From positions 34,075,146 to 34,139,145 of the forward strand of contig JAYESD010000001.1 in the NCBI GenBank assembly GCA_036927565.1: 64,000 bases of DNA, in the 5' to 3' direction. The notes beneath the pieces were generated by a model. It ran no database searches. It was not told the origin of the DNA and saw only the letters and a program-made list of their open reading frames with translations. Source of the stretch: Tuctoria greenei (Eukaryota > Streptophyta > Magnoliopsida > Poales > Poaceae). The stretch's first letter is position 1, and each line of letters opens with the position of its first letter. Below, piece after piece: positions 10,784 to 22,488 of the stretch. A program made the translations under genes and the position numbers.

Positions 10784-11864
10784 AGCGTGCTCGCGAGAGG
10801 TGAGAAGCTCGAGACAACATTGCTCTAGTGGGAGTAGGGGGGGGGGGGGGGGTTGTTCTGCCTTGGCCATGCACCTACACAAGGTCCGTTGGCCACAGAA
10901 GTTCCAGCCTCATCTGCCAGAGAAATTTGACGGGACTGTCAATCCCTCCTAATTCCTTCAAATCTACTCCACTACTATACTTGCAGCAAGAGGCGATGAG
11001 GCCGTGATGGCCAACTACTTCGTGGTGACTCTGATTGGGACCGCTAGGTCCTGGACATGAGTCTTCCACCCGACTCCATCAATAGTTGGGCAGAACTATG
11101 CCAACAGTTCACTGTCAACTTCGTGAGTTCTTACACCCGGCCCGATACTGAACTGGACTTGTTTGCTGTGAAGCAAACAATGGGGGAATCGTTGTGATCC
11201 TTTATCCAACAGTTTTGTCAGGTACGCAATATCATCCCTTCTATCTCGAACGCTTCTGTTATTGTCGAATTCAGACAGGGCGTCTGAGACAAGAAAATGT
11301 TGGAGAAGCTGGCGACTAAAGAAGTCACCAGCGTCACAGAGTTGTTCATCCTGGCTGACAAGTGCACCCGGGCTGTAGAGGGCCGAGAAATACACTCAAA
11401 GCCAGCTCCCGAGGATAACAAGAATTCCTCCAAAGATGAATCCACTACCTCCGGAGGTGGTAAAAAGAAGAAGAAGTCCAACGGCAAGAAAAAGCTGTCG
11501 GTCGGCGTCCCCTACTGCTGCGGCTGCTGCAGCTCCGGGTGGCCGGGGGCCACGCCCCAAAAATGACCTCGTCCTTCGTCAGAAGACGGCAGCAACTCTA
11601 AAATGTGGTGTTCGATCCATAAGACGGAAAAGCACAATTTGGAGGACTGCTGAGAGGTACAAAACCTTGTCGAGCGCTACAACAAGCGCCGAGAAGAAGC
11701 TCCTCTCCGTGAACGGGAAGGAAAACAAAAAGTTGACGAAGCTCGGACTGAGCTGGAGCTAGGCTTTCAGGATCCCAAGAAGGTCCTGAAGGCTGTCTAC
11801 AACACAGTAAACGATGATTCCGACATCTCTGACAACGAGCATCGAAACACCCTGAACACCATTT
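10784..11864 (+). pseudogene. Tat-A gag fragment
   Basis: Related to Tat-C gag: a VRWPQKFQPHLPEKFDGTVNP block, GDEAVMANYF, and the lysine-rich KKKKKSNGKKK stretch. Compared with Tat-C it lacks about 600 bp at the start (primer-binding site plus roughly the first 188 codons). It has several stops and a 16-G run (10837-10852). It is cut after codons reading NTIYG by chromovirus B and resumes at 19361. Confidence 0.7.
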
Positions 11865-11869
11865 ATGGT

Positions 11870-12731
11870 TGATGAGTAGGTTTAGGCCCGATCTTTCGAA
11901 AGGTAAGTCGATTGGGGTGGAGAACTCGACATTGATGATCCACGGCACTCGAGCAGTTCGAATACCCCTGCAATCACTACACCACTGATCCATTGGTTAT
12001 CAACCGTGCGGCACACGCTTGACCTCACCAAGAAGGCTAATCCCTGCAAATGAACCGAGAACACAAGCAAGAACGTGGAAGACACGATCTGAAATTGAGA
12101 AGTTGGGTCTCACAAACCATAGAATGGCAAAATTGTTATTCTAAGCAAAACCCACCGAATATGACCGGCAGCTGCAGTATTTAAAGGCTAGGGTTCGGTC
12201 AAAACACGATTAGACGCGTCCCTAATGGACTCTTACGGGATACAAGGCCCAAAGGCCCGATTCGGTGGTGCAACACCGGACAGAAATCTGGACTTGACTT
12301 GTTTCAACGATTCCCAATGACTCCAGAGGAATTTTGAGGTGGGACCAGAATGATTGGAAAGTTTATCTTCTCCTGTTTCCGTGCATATGTATAACGTCAA
12401 AAACGGGGTCCGTATACCTCCTGGGCGTCCATTTTAAGGTGGATTGCTCCTAGACTCCGGGTTGAACTCGAGTCCGAGTTGTAAACTGTTTCCATCAACT
12501 TGTGGACGTCCCAACTGGTTCTCCACGCTCTCAGGGCCTCTTTACTTCACTTGTTGATCTTCTCCATTATTCCTAATAACAATTAAATCATCACATAGCA
12601 ATCTATTCTCAAACTCACATGCAAAAGAAGTTAGGAGCGAATTCACCTGCTGATTTATTAACCGTGCTCGTGCTCTTGTGATTGGTCCTTGCATTTCAAT
12701 GTGTGTCTCCGTTGTTGTGATGTCCTCATCA
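11870..12731 (-). repeat. 3' LTR of chromovirus B
   Basis: Plus-strand ends TGATGAGTAGG...GTCCTCATCA. It matches 18499-19360 in length. The adjacent polypurine tract (CAAGAGGGGGAGGA on the minus strand, 12732-12745) identifies it as the 3' LTR. It contains the C-terminal codons of the polyprotein (to 12542). Confidence 0.9.
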
Positions 12732-13891
12732 TCCTCCCCCTCTTGAATTGGAGTCATCCTCGACTCAAGTTCATCTTCTTCTCCCAAGTACGGTCGCAAA
12801 TCTGAAATGTTAAATGTAGGACTAACCCCAAAATCGGGAGGCAATTCAAGCTTATATGCATTGTCATTAATCTTTTCAACAATCTCAAAAGGAATAGCAG
12901 CTCGTGGCATAAGTTTAGATTTTATCAAGTCGGAGAATCGCTCTTTTCTCAAATGTAACCACATCAAATCACCCGGTTCAAGTTTTACTTCTTTTCTAGC
13001 TTTACTACCTGCAATCCTTTACTTCTCATTCATCATTTCAATATTTTTCTTTGTAGTTTCATGCATCTTAAGAATGAAATCAGATCGTTGTGTAGCATCC
13101 AAATTTATAGTTTCAGAAGGAGGCAAAGGTAGTAAATCAAGAGGAGCACGGGAATTGAAACCATACACTACCTGGAATGGACTTACCTTTGTCGTGGAGT
13201 GAACGGGTCTGTTGTAAGCAAATTCTATATGTGGTAAACACTCTTCCCACAAGTTCATATTTGTTTTCAAGATAGCCCACAACATAGTAGATAAAGTACA
13301 ATTAACTACCTCGGTTTGTCCATCCGTTTGTGGGTGACATGTAGTTGAAAATAGCAACTTGGTTCCCAATTTATACCACAAAGTTCTCCAAAAATGACTT
13401 AAAAATTTTGCATCACGATCAGAAACAATGGTATTTGGCACACCATGTAAACGATCAATTTTCGTCATAAATAAATCAGCAATGGCTAAGGCATTATCAT
13501 TCTTATGACAAGGTATAAAGTGTGCCATTTTGGAAAAACGATCAACAACTACAAAAATACTATCCCCCCTCTTAGTCCTAGGCAATCCCAAAACAAAGTC
13601 CATAGAAATATCCTCCCAAGGTACACTAGGAACAGGAAGAGGCATATAAAGACCATGTGGGTTAAGGCGAGACTTAGCTTTATTGCAAGTAGTGCATCGT
13701 GACACATAGCGCTTGACATCACGCCTCATCTTTGGCCAAAAGAAGTGTGTGGATAGCACGTCTTCAGTTTTCTTCACTCCAAAATGTCCCATCAAAGCTC
13801 CTCCATGTGCTTCCTGCAAAAGTAATAGACGAACGGAGCTAGCTGGAACGCATAGCTTGTTAGCACGATAGAGGAGACCCTCTCGCAGCAC
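12542..13891 (-). pseudogene. Chromovirus B integrase and C-terminal tail
   Basis: From 13891: zinc finger (GHFGVKKTEDVLSTHFFW...CTTCNKAKS), catalytic core with SMDFVLGLP (Asp), IVSDRDAKF (Asp) and HPQTDGQTE (Glu), then FNSRAPLDLLPLP. A stop or in-frame break near 13018 precedes the tail (12542-12967): KINDNAYKLELPP and FNISDLRPYLGEED, then GPITRARARLINQQVN. That tail crosses the polypurine tract and ends about 190 bp inside the LTR. Reading into the LTR is known for CRM elements. I see no proven CR targeting motif or classical chromodomain. Confidence 0.8.
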
Positions 13892-13900
13892 ATATTTATT

Positions 13901-15948
13901 TCAAGTTCTTCCTTCTCTACAATTTTCAAAAGCATCTTTGATATCCAAATCAGTAGGATATAATGCTTTTATTGTTTCCAAACCAAAGATTTTATGATCG
14001 AGTTGGGACAACATGGTATAACTCCTAGATAATGCATCAGCAATGACATTTTCCTTCCCTTTCTTATGCTTAATGATGTATCGAAACGACTCTATGAACT
14101 CATCCATTTAGCATGTCATTTATTCAGATTGGTTTGACACTTAAGATACTTCAATGATTCATGATCGGAATGTACGACAAACTCCTTGGACCAAAGATAA
14201 TGTTGCCAAGTTTGTAATACTCGCACTAAGGCATACAATTCCTTATCATAAGTGGAATAATTCAGAGAAGGACCATGAAGTTTTTCACTAAAGAAAGCAA
14301 CGGGTTTACCTCCTTGTATTAGAACACCTCCAATACCAATGCCTCTTGCATCGCATTCTAGCTCAAAGGTCTTGTCAAAATTAGGAAGTTTTAGCAATGG
14401 TGCTTGTGTAAGCTTCGATTTGAGAACATCAAAAGCTTGTTGCTGTTGTTCGCCCCATCGAAATGACACTTCCTTCTTCGTTAGCTCATGTAGAGGTGCT
14501 GCAATGGTGCTGAAATCCCGCACAAAACGCCAATAAAAACCTGCAAGACCAAGAAAACTACGAACCTGCGTGACGGTTGTTGGGGCTGGCCAGCTGGTGA
14601 TTGCTTCAATTTTTGCCTCATCCATCTCAATTCCCTACGAGGAAATGACATAGCCAAGAAACGAGACTCGATTGGTGCAAAAGACGCACTTTTCGAGGTT
14701 ACCAAACAAACGTGCATCTCTCAAAACAGTAAAAACAGCACATAAATGATGAAGATGTTCATCATATGACTTGTTGTAAATGAGGATATCATCGAAGTAA
14801 ACCACCACAAATTGTCCAATGAAAGCACGTAAAACCTCATTCATTAATTGCATAAAGGTGTTGGGTGCATTAGTTAAACCAAAAGGCATGACTAACCACT
14901 CATAAAGTCCAAACTTGGTTTTAAATGCAGTTTTCCATTCATCTCCTAGTGTCATTCTAATTTGGTGGTAACCACTACGCAAGTCAACTTTTGTGAAGAT
15001 GATAGCACCACTCAATTCATCAAGCATGTCATCTAAGCGAGGAATAGGATAACGATATCGAATGATGATGTTATTAATCGCTCGACAATCAACACACATG
15101 CGCCAACTACCATCTTTCTTAGGAACCAAAAGAACAGGAACGGAACAAGGGCTTAGGCTTTCATGAATGTACCCGCAGTCCAAAAGATCTTGGACTTGTC
15201 GCTGAATTTCCTTAGTTTGCTCTGGATTCGCCTTGTATGCTGCACGATTCGGCAAACTTGCTCCTGGAATCAAATTGATCTTGTGTTCAATGCCTCTCAT
15301 TGGTGGTAAACCAGGAGGTATCTCGGAGGGAAACACATCCTCAAACTCCTGCAAAAGGTTAGCAACAGCAGGGGGCAATGCAATAGACAATTCATGAAGT
15401 GAAAACATGGCTTCTTTGCATACTAAAGCATAGCACATCCCCTTAGCATCGAATAAATCAGCAAGGTCAGATTTAGTTGCGAGCAATGATGGTGATTTTA
15501 ACTTAATGACTTGCTGTTTTTCAGATTCTAGTTTTGTTGCTTTGCCATCACAAATTTTACTCTTCTCAAAATGCACAATTTCAGCAGGAGTCATGGGGAG
15601 CAAAGTGATTTTCTTTCCCTTATGCATAAGAGTATATTTGTTAGTTCTACCATGATGAATAGCATCTGTATCAAATTCCCAAGGACGACCCAATAAAAAA
15701 GAACAAGCATCCATAGGAACGACATCAAAATCAGCAAAATCATGGTAAGAACCAATTGAAAAATGTATTCTCACTGTTTGTGTTACCCGAACCTTACCGT
15801 TGTTGTTGAACCATTGAATGTGGTATGGATGAGGGTATGCTCTTGTTGTCAAACCAAGTTTCTTGACGACGTCCGTGTTCACTAAGTTATTGCAGCTACC
15901 TCCATGAATTATAGTGTGTACACGACAGTCCTTGACGACGAGAAACAT
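13901..15948 (-). pseudogene. Chromovirus B protease, RT and RNase H (broken)
   Basis: Starts with a protease-like segment (HTIIHGGSCNNLVNTDVVKK, where DSG/DGGS would be expected; here the Asp is replaced by His). RT follows with VPVLLVPKKDGSWRMCVDCR, FTKVDLRSGYHQIRM and the catalytic YFDDILIY. A stop near 14635 separates RNase H (14116-14625: FELECDARGIGIGGVL, YSTYDKELYALVRVLQTWQHYL), and a frameshift near 14110 moves the end (13901-14107: VIADALSRS) into another frame. Confidence 0.85.
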
Positions 15949-15998
15949 GTGGAAGAGGTTGTGTCATTGCAGCTTGTCGTCGGTCTCCACTTTGGAGC

Positions 15999-17259
15999 TC
16001 AAGGCACGCTGCACAATGATGCTCCTAAGTTCTCTGTCGCCGCTGTACCAAGTACCTTTTCTTCAATGTGTTCGTCATTTGGATCTGTAAAGTCAGTAGC
16101 AAGAGAATATTCATCTTCAACATCCGAAGTACTATCATACCCACCATCATCGTGTGCTATGTATGCTCGTTTGCTCGGGCAATCTCTCATCATATGACCA
16201 AGTCCTTGGCAGCGGTGACACTTAATGTCGGAAGTACGACTCATAGAAGGAGTGGACGACCAAGGCTTGAATGATATCGCCTTGCTGCCCTCTGGCACGC
16301 GAGAAGGTGGAGCAGCAGGTATAGCTCGTTGGCTGCCATTGGATGGCGTAGTCGCTGCATGGGGGTCAAAGATGGTGCTGATTTGGATGGTGTGGGCATT
16401 GAACGCGGCGTGAAGTTGCTCCTTCTGCGTTGCTGCTGCTGTTGTTGGCCTTGCAATTCTTTTTCTGCCAACATAGCAAGCTGAAACAATTTGTTAACAC
16501 TATCATATTCCTTGTAATCAACAATTTCCTGAATTTCATGCCTCAAGCCCCCATAAAAATGAGCTATTTATCATCCATGTCTTCTACTACCCCACAATGC
16601 AGCATACCCTTTTGTAACTCTTGATGATACTACTATATGGACATGTTACCTTGGTCTAAGCGCTACAGTTTTTTGCAAAGGTCCCGCTGAAAAGATGGAG
16701 GAACAAATCGAACACGCATAGCTTCCTTTAATCTATCCCATGTTGGAGGATCAGTTCTAGGTTTAACAAGGTCATTCCACCATATGATAGCAAAGTCCTT
16801 AAACTCACTAGTGGCTTGACGAGCTCTATGTTGTTCAGGAACAAAATGGGCATTAAATTTTTGCTCTACTGTCATCTCCCAATCAATATAAGCCTCAGCA
16901 TCATAAGCACTAGAAAAAGAAGGTATAGTAAATTTCACCTTAGCAAAAGGATCATCAGGAGGACGATTATAATTTTTATGATTATTACCTCCCATACCTC
17001 GACGATAAAGTGGCAGTCTTGGCTGATTGTTGTGATCTTCCATATCATCATAAGGATTGTCTTCATGTCTTCCAGCGAGAGGCAACCGAGCCTCAAAAGT
17101 ATTCATCCGAAGAGAAACGTCATCAAGTTGGCGAGTCAAGTTCGACAATGACTCCTCCGTTGTTGCGTTGTATTTGGCGAACATATCTGTCATGGTCTTC
17201 ATCATATCACGTAACTCAGCATGTTGAACACATTCGTCATCATTGTCTTCTCCTGCCAT
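15999..17259 (-). pseudogene. Chromovirus B gag (frameshifted)
   Basis: Starts at 17259 with MAGEDNDDECVQHAELRDMM, a coiled-coil-like N-terminus, then the retrotransposon gag core (AYIDWEMTVEQKFNAHFVPE, WWNDLVKPRTDPPTWDRLKEAM). Frameshifts near 16650 and 16300 divide it. The knuckle CHRCQGLGHMMRDCP lies at about 16200, followed by an acidic linker (TSDVEDEYS). Confidence 0.8.
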
Positions 17260-18484
17260 TGTTAGTAGGAAACAAAAGACAACAAGAATATGTTATCCCT
17301 ATCAACTACAGTGACAATGTGAAAGGTGGAAGAAAACAATCTCTCTCGCTCAAGCGTCTTACCACGCTCTTACAAGTGTTCTTACCGACACAGCAGGTGG
17401 TGTGGACGATGATATGAACCAATGAAGTGTGGGATGATTGCAAAGGTATCTGTTATGCTCAAGAGAAGGTGGAGCTTGGATGGCACAATATGGTGGCTAA
17501 TAAGCAGAAAATTGTTAACAGGTAAACAAAGTTGAAGAAGTATTCAATGCAGGAAACTGTTGCTGGTCAACCAAGTGTCCTAGAGCCTAGCACAACACAA
17601 GGAAGTATCAAGGCAAAAGAAATACAGAATGATATAGCCAACAAAACAGCACCAAGTGGTATAAGCCAATTGCTTTAATATGCGTGCTCTTCACTATTTT
17701 TTCTTTGTCATAATATTTTTTTGATATTTTTCTTTACTCAAGAGCACGACGCTAGGAAGCACACAAATTTCCAGGTCAATTGGATGTAATATGCGGCCTA
17801 TAGAAAATCAAGAAGATTCTTTAAAATTCGTGCTGAAACTTTAGAGGGCGGATATCCTATATTCCGAGGGGAATTTGGGCATTCTAATTTTGCCGAATGC
17901 GGCTAAATCAGATGCAAAATTTCACGTAGATGAATTTGAAAAAAAAATCGCCCGATTTCGAGTTCGTATGTGAAAGTTGTGGCCATTTTAAGGTAGGTTG
18001 TCCGAGTTACGATTTTTGGATGTTGATTCCAACTCGGTTTGAGAACATAACTCGCAATCAGATATGAAAACGATCGGGAATTTGCACAGCAACTAATAGG
18101 GTGGTGTGTGATGATTCAAGGATGAGTGGCACAAAGGTTTGTCACCTAATCTAGGGTTGGCGATGCGGGAGTTCACGCAAGGCGGCTAGCTAGGGCAAAC
18201 CGATAAATGTGGTGGATCGGTTTGTTATTTAGGGATTGTCGAATAGGTGTCGAACAGCAAGAAAACAAGGACAAAACACGATAATCAGGAACCAAAACAC
18301 AAAGCTAAACCAGCAACAAGACTCGACCACACGAATGCAAACTGAAAAACGAAACTTCAAGCACTATAGTCTAGGAAGCGGTAAAAATGATCTAATTCTT
18401 TTTGTGTCTTTTCTGTGGACTCTAGGTACGAACAAAAATCAATCTAATGGAAGGAAAACAAAGATACCTCACGAGCAACCTGGA
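17260..18484 (-). other. Chromovirus B untranslated leader
   Basis: About 1.2 kb between primer-binding site and gag start, with no coding similarity. A 90-codon plus-strand frame (18236-18508) is antisense to the leader and has no recognisable motif. Confidence 0.6.
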
Positions 18485-18496
18485 AATCTGATACCA
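18485..18496 (-). other. Primer-binding site of chromovirus B
   Basis: The minus strand reads TGGTATCAGATT, matching the initiator-tRNA-Met site for its first ten bases and then diverging. It lies two bases from the LTR. Confidence 0.7.
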
Positions 18497-18498
18497 AT

Positions 18499-19360
18499 TG
18501 ATGAGTAGGTTTAGGCCCGATGTTCCGAAAGGTAAGTCGATTGGGGTGGAGAACTCGACGTTGATGATTCGCGGTACTCGAGCAGTTCGAATACCCCTGC
18601 AGTCACTACACCACTGCACCGTTGGTTATCAACCGTGCAGCACACGCTTGACCTCGCCAAGAAGGCTAATCCCTGCAAGTGAACCGAGAACACAAGCAAG
18701 AACGTAGAAGACACGATCTGAAATTAAGAAGTTGGGGTCTCACAAACCGTAGAACGGCAACATTGTTATTCTAAGCAAAACCCACTGAATATGACCGGCG
18801 GCTGCAGTATTTAAAGGCTAGGGTTCGTTCAAAACATGATTATACGCGTCCCTAATGGACTCTTACGGGATACAAGACCCAAAGGCCCAATTCGGTGGCG
18901 CAGCACCGGACAGAAATCTGAACTCGACTTGTTTCGACGATTCTCAATGACCCCAGCGGAATTTTGAGGTTGGACCAAAACCATTGGAAAGTTTATCTTC
19001 TCCTCTTTCCGTGCATATGTAGAATGTCGAAAATAAGTTCGTATGCCTCCCCGGCATCCGTTTTAAGGTGGACTGCTCCTGGACTCCGAGTTGAACTCGA
19101 GTCCGAGTTGTAAACTGTTTCCATCAACTTGTGGATGTACCAACTGGTTCTCCATGCTACCAAGGCCTCTTTCCTTCACTTTTTGATCTTCTTCATTATT
19201 CCTAATAACAATTAAATCATAACATAGCAATCTATTCTCAAACTCACATGTAAAAGAAGTTAGGAGCGAATTCATCTGCTGATTTATTTACTGTGCTCGT
19301 GCTCTTGTGATTGGTCCTTGCATTTCAATGTGTGTCTCCGCTGTTTTGATGTCCTCATCA
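18499..19360 (-). repeat. 5' LTR of chromovirus B
   Basis: 862 bp, TGATGAGTAGG...GTCCTCATCA on the plus strand. Followed at once by the target duplication ATGGT and resumption of Tat-A gag. Confidence 0.9.
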
Positions 19361-20140
19361 ATGGTGGTTCCTGGGACATCACTTCTCGCTGCGTTCTCAA
19401 GACAATGCGGCGGGACATGGCCGCTGCAGCTCCTACTGCCAGGGCGGAACCTCATCGGAAATGGATGGACTTTCCCATCACCTTCGATGCTACGGACTAC
19501 CCCCAAAACTGGATCGGAGCTGGCCAGTTACCCCTGATGGTATCTCCTACCATCAACAATGTTCAACTCTACCATGTTTTGGTGGACGGAGGTGCGGGGC
19601 TGAACCTCATGAGCTATGAAGCCTTCGTCAAGCTCCAGCTCCGACCCTCGGACCTTCATCCCTCACGCCCTTTCTCTGAGGTAGCTCCGGGGGCCATTAG
19701 CCCTCTCGTATCCATAACACTCCTAGTGACCTTCGAAACTCAAGAGAAATATAGGACCGAGAAGCGTGTCTTTGACGTCGCACAGATCAGCCTACCCTTC
19801 AATGCCATATCTTGGGCAGGCCTGCCTTGTACAGGTTCATGGTTGCGACTCATTATGGCTATCTGGTGTTGAAGATGCCAACACCCTGTGGCGTTCTCTG
19901 CATCCGCGGAGACTGTATTGTAGGAATCACTGCACTGGAAGAACTCCATGCACTTACATCTGCGCAGGAGGAGGCATCCGGCAAAGAGCTCACTGCTCAA
20001 CCATCGAGCTCTCATCATTGAGGATCAACCTCTACACCACGTGTGCAACCAAGCGGCGACACCGATGTTCCCGTCAAAGTCATCCAAATCAGTTCTGATG
20101 CTGCTCCGACCACCTGTATATCAGGAGGTCTGAACAAGAA
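19361..20140 (+). pseudogene. Tat-A gag end and protease
   Basis: Resumes the frame broken at 11864: GSWDITSRCVLKTM lines up with GTWDITSCRVLKTM of Tat-C. The aspartic protease motif LVDGGAGLNLMSYEAF is visible at about 19580-19625. It continues to FNAISWAG, after which frames shift (19766-20133). Confidence 0.75.
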
Positions 20141-20269
20141 ATAGGAACTCGCGCTCATCACTTTCCTTCGGGCTAATGTTGATGTGTTTGCCTGGTAACC
20201 GTCAAAAATGTCTAGGATCCCTAGGGAGGTGATTGAGCACAATCTGAAGATTTATCCTAACACACGGCA

Positions 20270-21296
20270 TGTACACCAGAAGCCCCGGAAGCAATCCATC
20301 GAGCGGCAAAACTTCATCCGGTAGGAGATCAAAAAGATGCTCAAAGCTGGTTTCATCCGGGAAGTTTTTCATCCAAAATAGCTGGCAAAACCAGTCGTTG
20401 TACCCAAGGCCGATGGGAAGCTTCAGATGTGTATCGACTATAACACCTTCAATAAGGCATTTCTAAAAGATCCATTTCCACTACCTAGGATATATCAGAT
20501 AGTGGACTCCACCTCCGGGTGCGAGCTATTGTGTTTCTTAGATGCATATTCGAGATATCATCAGATCCAAATGTCTAAGGAAGATGAAGAGCATACTACC
20601 TTCATAACAGTAGATGGATTATATTGTTATACTGTCATGCCCTTTGGCCTCAAAAATGCTGCTTCAACCTTTGTGCGAGCTATGTACAAAACATTTGGAG
20701 AGCTAATTAGAGACTTGGTGGAGGTGTAGGTCCATGACATTGTTGTGAATATTAAGAACAAGGAGTCACTCCTTGACAATTTGCAAGCCGCCTTCGACAA
20801 GCTGCACATCACGTGCACCAAGCTGAACCCGAACAAGTGTGTCTTCGGGGTTAGCTCCGGGAAACTCCTTGGTTTCTTGGTGACTCACTGAGGAATTAAA
20901 GCAAACCCAGTGAAGATCAAGGCTATAGAAGACATGCGGCCTCCAGCCCGCATCAAGGACGTCCAGAAACTAACTGGATGTCTAGCTGCGCTTAGCCGGT
21001 TCATTTCAACGCTGGCAGAGTGGGCACTTACCTTCTTCAAGCTATTGAGGAAGACCGGACCATTTCATTGGTATGAAGAAGCAGAAAAGGCATTTCAAGA
21101 GCTGAAGCATCTCCTCACCACCCTACCAATCTTGGTAGCTCCGAACCCCGGTGAGCCTTTGTTGCTTTACATTTCTGCAACTATAGAAGTTGTAAGTATG
21201 GTCCTGGTCGCGGAAAGACTGGAGCTACATCAAGATCAGGAGCTTAGACCTCTCCGGGAGGGTCTGGAGCTACCCGAAGGCGAGCATGGGTCCTAG
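20270..21296 (+). pseudogene. Tat-A reverse transcriptase and first RNase H region (catalytic box lost)
   Basis: RT motifs are LQMCIDYNTFNKAF, ELLCFLDAYSRYHQIQMS and GLYCYTVMPFGLKNAASTF. The catalytic YVDD box reads stop-V-H-D (TAG at 20727-20729; GAT changed to CAT), so the enzyme is dead. The frame continues with VFGVSSGKLLGFLV and the connection/RNase H part (20910-21296), ending at a palindromic GC-rich linker. Confidence 0.8.
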
Positions 21297-21504
21297 CCCC
21301 AAAACACGGAACCTCAAGGCGGAATGCTAGGGGATCAACCTCTCTCGCCAAAGGGGGTTCACCTGGCTGACCAAGGTGATTCGGACCCTTCCAGTAAGGT
21401 CCGGGTCGAATAAGAAGAAATTGTGGACCACTCCGGGGAGGTCCAGGAGGGTTCGAGTCGATGGGGAGGAAGATCCAAGCCCTTCTGTGAGGGTCCGGAC
21501 CGTC
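21246..21504. repeat. GGACCCTTCCGGGAGGGTCC-type palindromes in pol linker (Tat-A)
   Basis: About four degenerate palindromes (for example gacctctccgggagggtctgg and gaccactccggggaggtcc) interrupt the link between the two RNase H regions. Tat-C has a matching array at the same place (28996-29240). Confidence 0.75.
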
Positions 21505-22310
21505 CGATGCCCAATATACTTCATTAGTGAAGTACTCCACAATGCAATGACCAGATACATCGAGGTGCATAAGCTGCTTTACGCAGTTCTTATTGCCTCA
21601 AGGAAGCTTCGTCACTACTTCCAAGCCCACAAAATATCAGTGGTAACTTCTTATCCACTGCGTGCTATATTACATAACCCTAATTCAACTGGGAACATCG
21701 CAAAGTGGACAGCGGAGTTAGCTGAGTTCGATCTCAAATTTGTGCCATGACAAGCAATCAAGAGTTAGGCTTTGGCTGACTTCGTGGCGGAGTGGACTCC
21801 ATCTCCATCTAATCCTGGGGGGCCCAGTGAGCAGAAGCCAGAACCTAAGGTTCCGGTCTTCACTGAACCTCACTGGACTCTCTACTTCGACGGTTCCGTA
21901 CAGAAGCAGGGGGCCGGAGCTGGAATCCTTCTCCTCCCTCCGACCGAGGAGAAGGTCAAATACATGGTTCACCTTGACTTCAAGGCAACCAACAACATGG
22001 CAGAGTATGAAGCTCTCATCTACGAGCTCAAGGTGGCACTATCCTACGGTGTCAAACAACTGTTGGTGAAGGGTGATTTGCAGATCATCATAAAACAAGT
22101 CAAAGGTGAATGCTGCTGCAACAACCCCCAGCTAGTCGCCTATCTCCTTGAAGTCCAGAGGCTTCAGAAAAACTTCAAAGTCCTAGATCTCCATCATGTT
22201 CAGTGTCTCCATAATGGTGAAGCTGACGAACTCTCGATGAAGGCTTCCACCGGAGCTCTGGCTCCTGATGGAATCTTCGTCCGGAGGTTTTCAAGACCAA
22301 CAACATAGTT
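21505..22310 (+). pseudogene. Tat-A second (archaeal-type) RNase H
   Basis: After PIYFISEVLHNAMTRY, the frame at 21772-22308 reads WTLYFDGSVQKQGAGAGILL and MAEYEALIYELKVALSYG, then VKGDLQIIIKQVKGE. This is the extra RNase H module of Tat elements. The usual GDSQL reads GDLQI, losing a small polar residue beside the catalytic Asp. Stops at about 21750 and 21768 break the frame. Confidence 0.8.
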
Positions 22311-22488
22311 TGTCGAACCGAGCGAAGGGGGTGAGACCAACACCTCGAAGCTGGTGGTCCCGGTGGCCCTGTTACCATGGCGTCCACCAAGGGCCGTAGG
22401 TGCTGTCGGAAGCTCCGAGTAACCCAACACGCAAAACTCAGAAGCTCAAGTTAGCTTCGATGCATGGATCTCGGAGATCCGGAGCTAC

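Larger units (their letters stand above)
11870..19360 (-). mobile_element. CRM-like chromovirus 'B' (complete, degenerate)
   Basis: A 7,491-bp element with two 862-bp LTRs, flanked by the 5-bp duplication ATGGT (11865-11869 and 19361-19365). Minus-strand order is gag, protease, RT, RNase H, integrase, i.e. Ty3/gypsy. The LTR begins TGATGAGGACATC, the integrase has WEDISMDFVLGLPRT, the gag knuckle is CHRCQGLGHMMRDCPSKR, and the polyprotein reads into the 3' LTR. These point to the CRM clade. By eye the LTRs differ at about 7% over their first 265 bp, so the insertion is not recent. Frameshifts are numerous. Confidence 0.85.
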
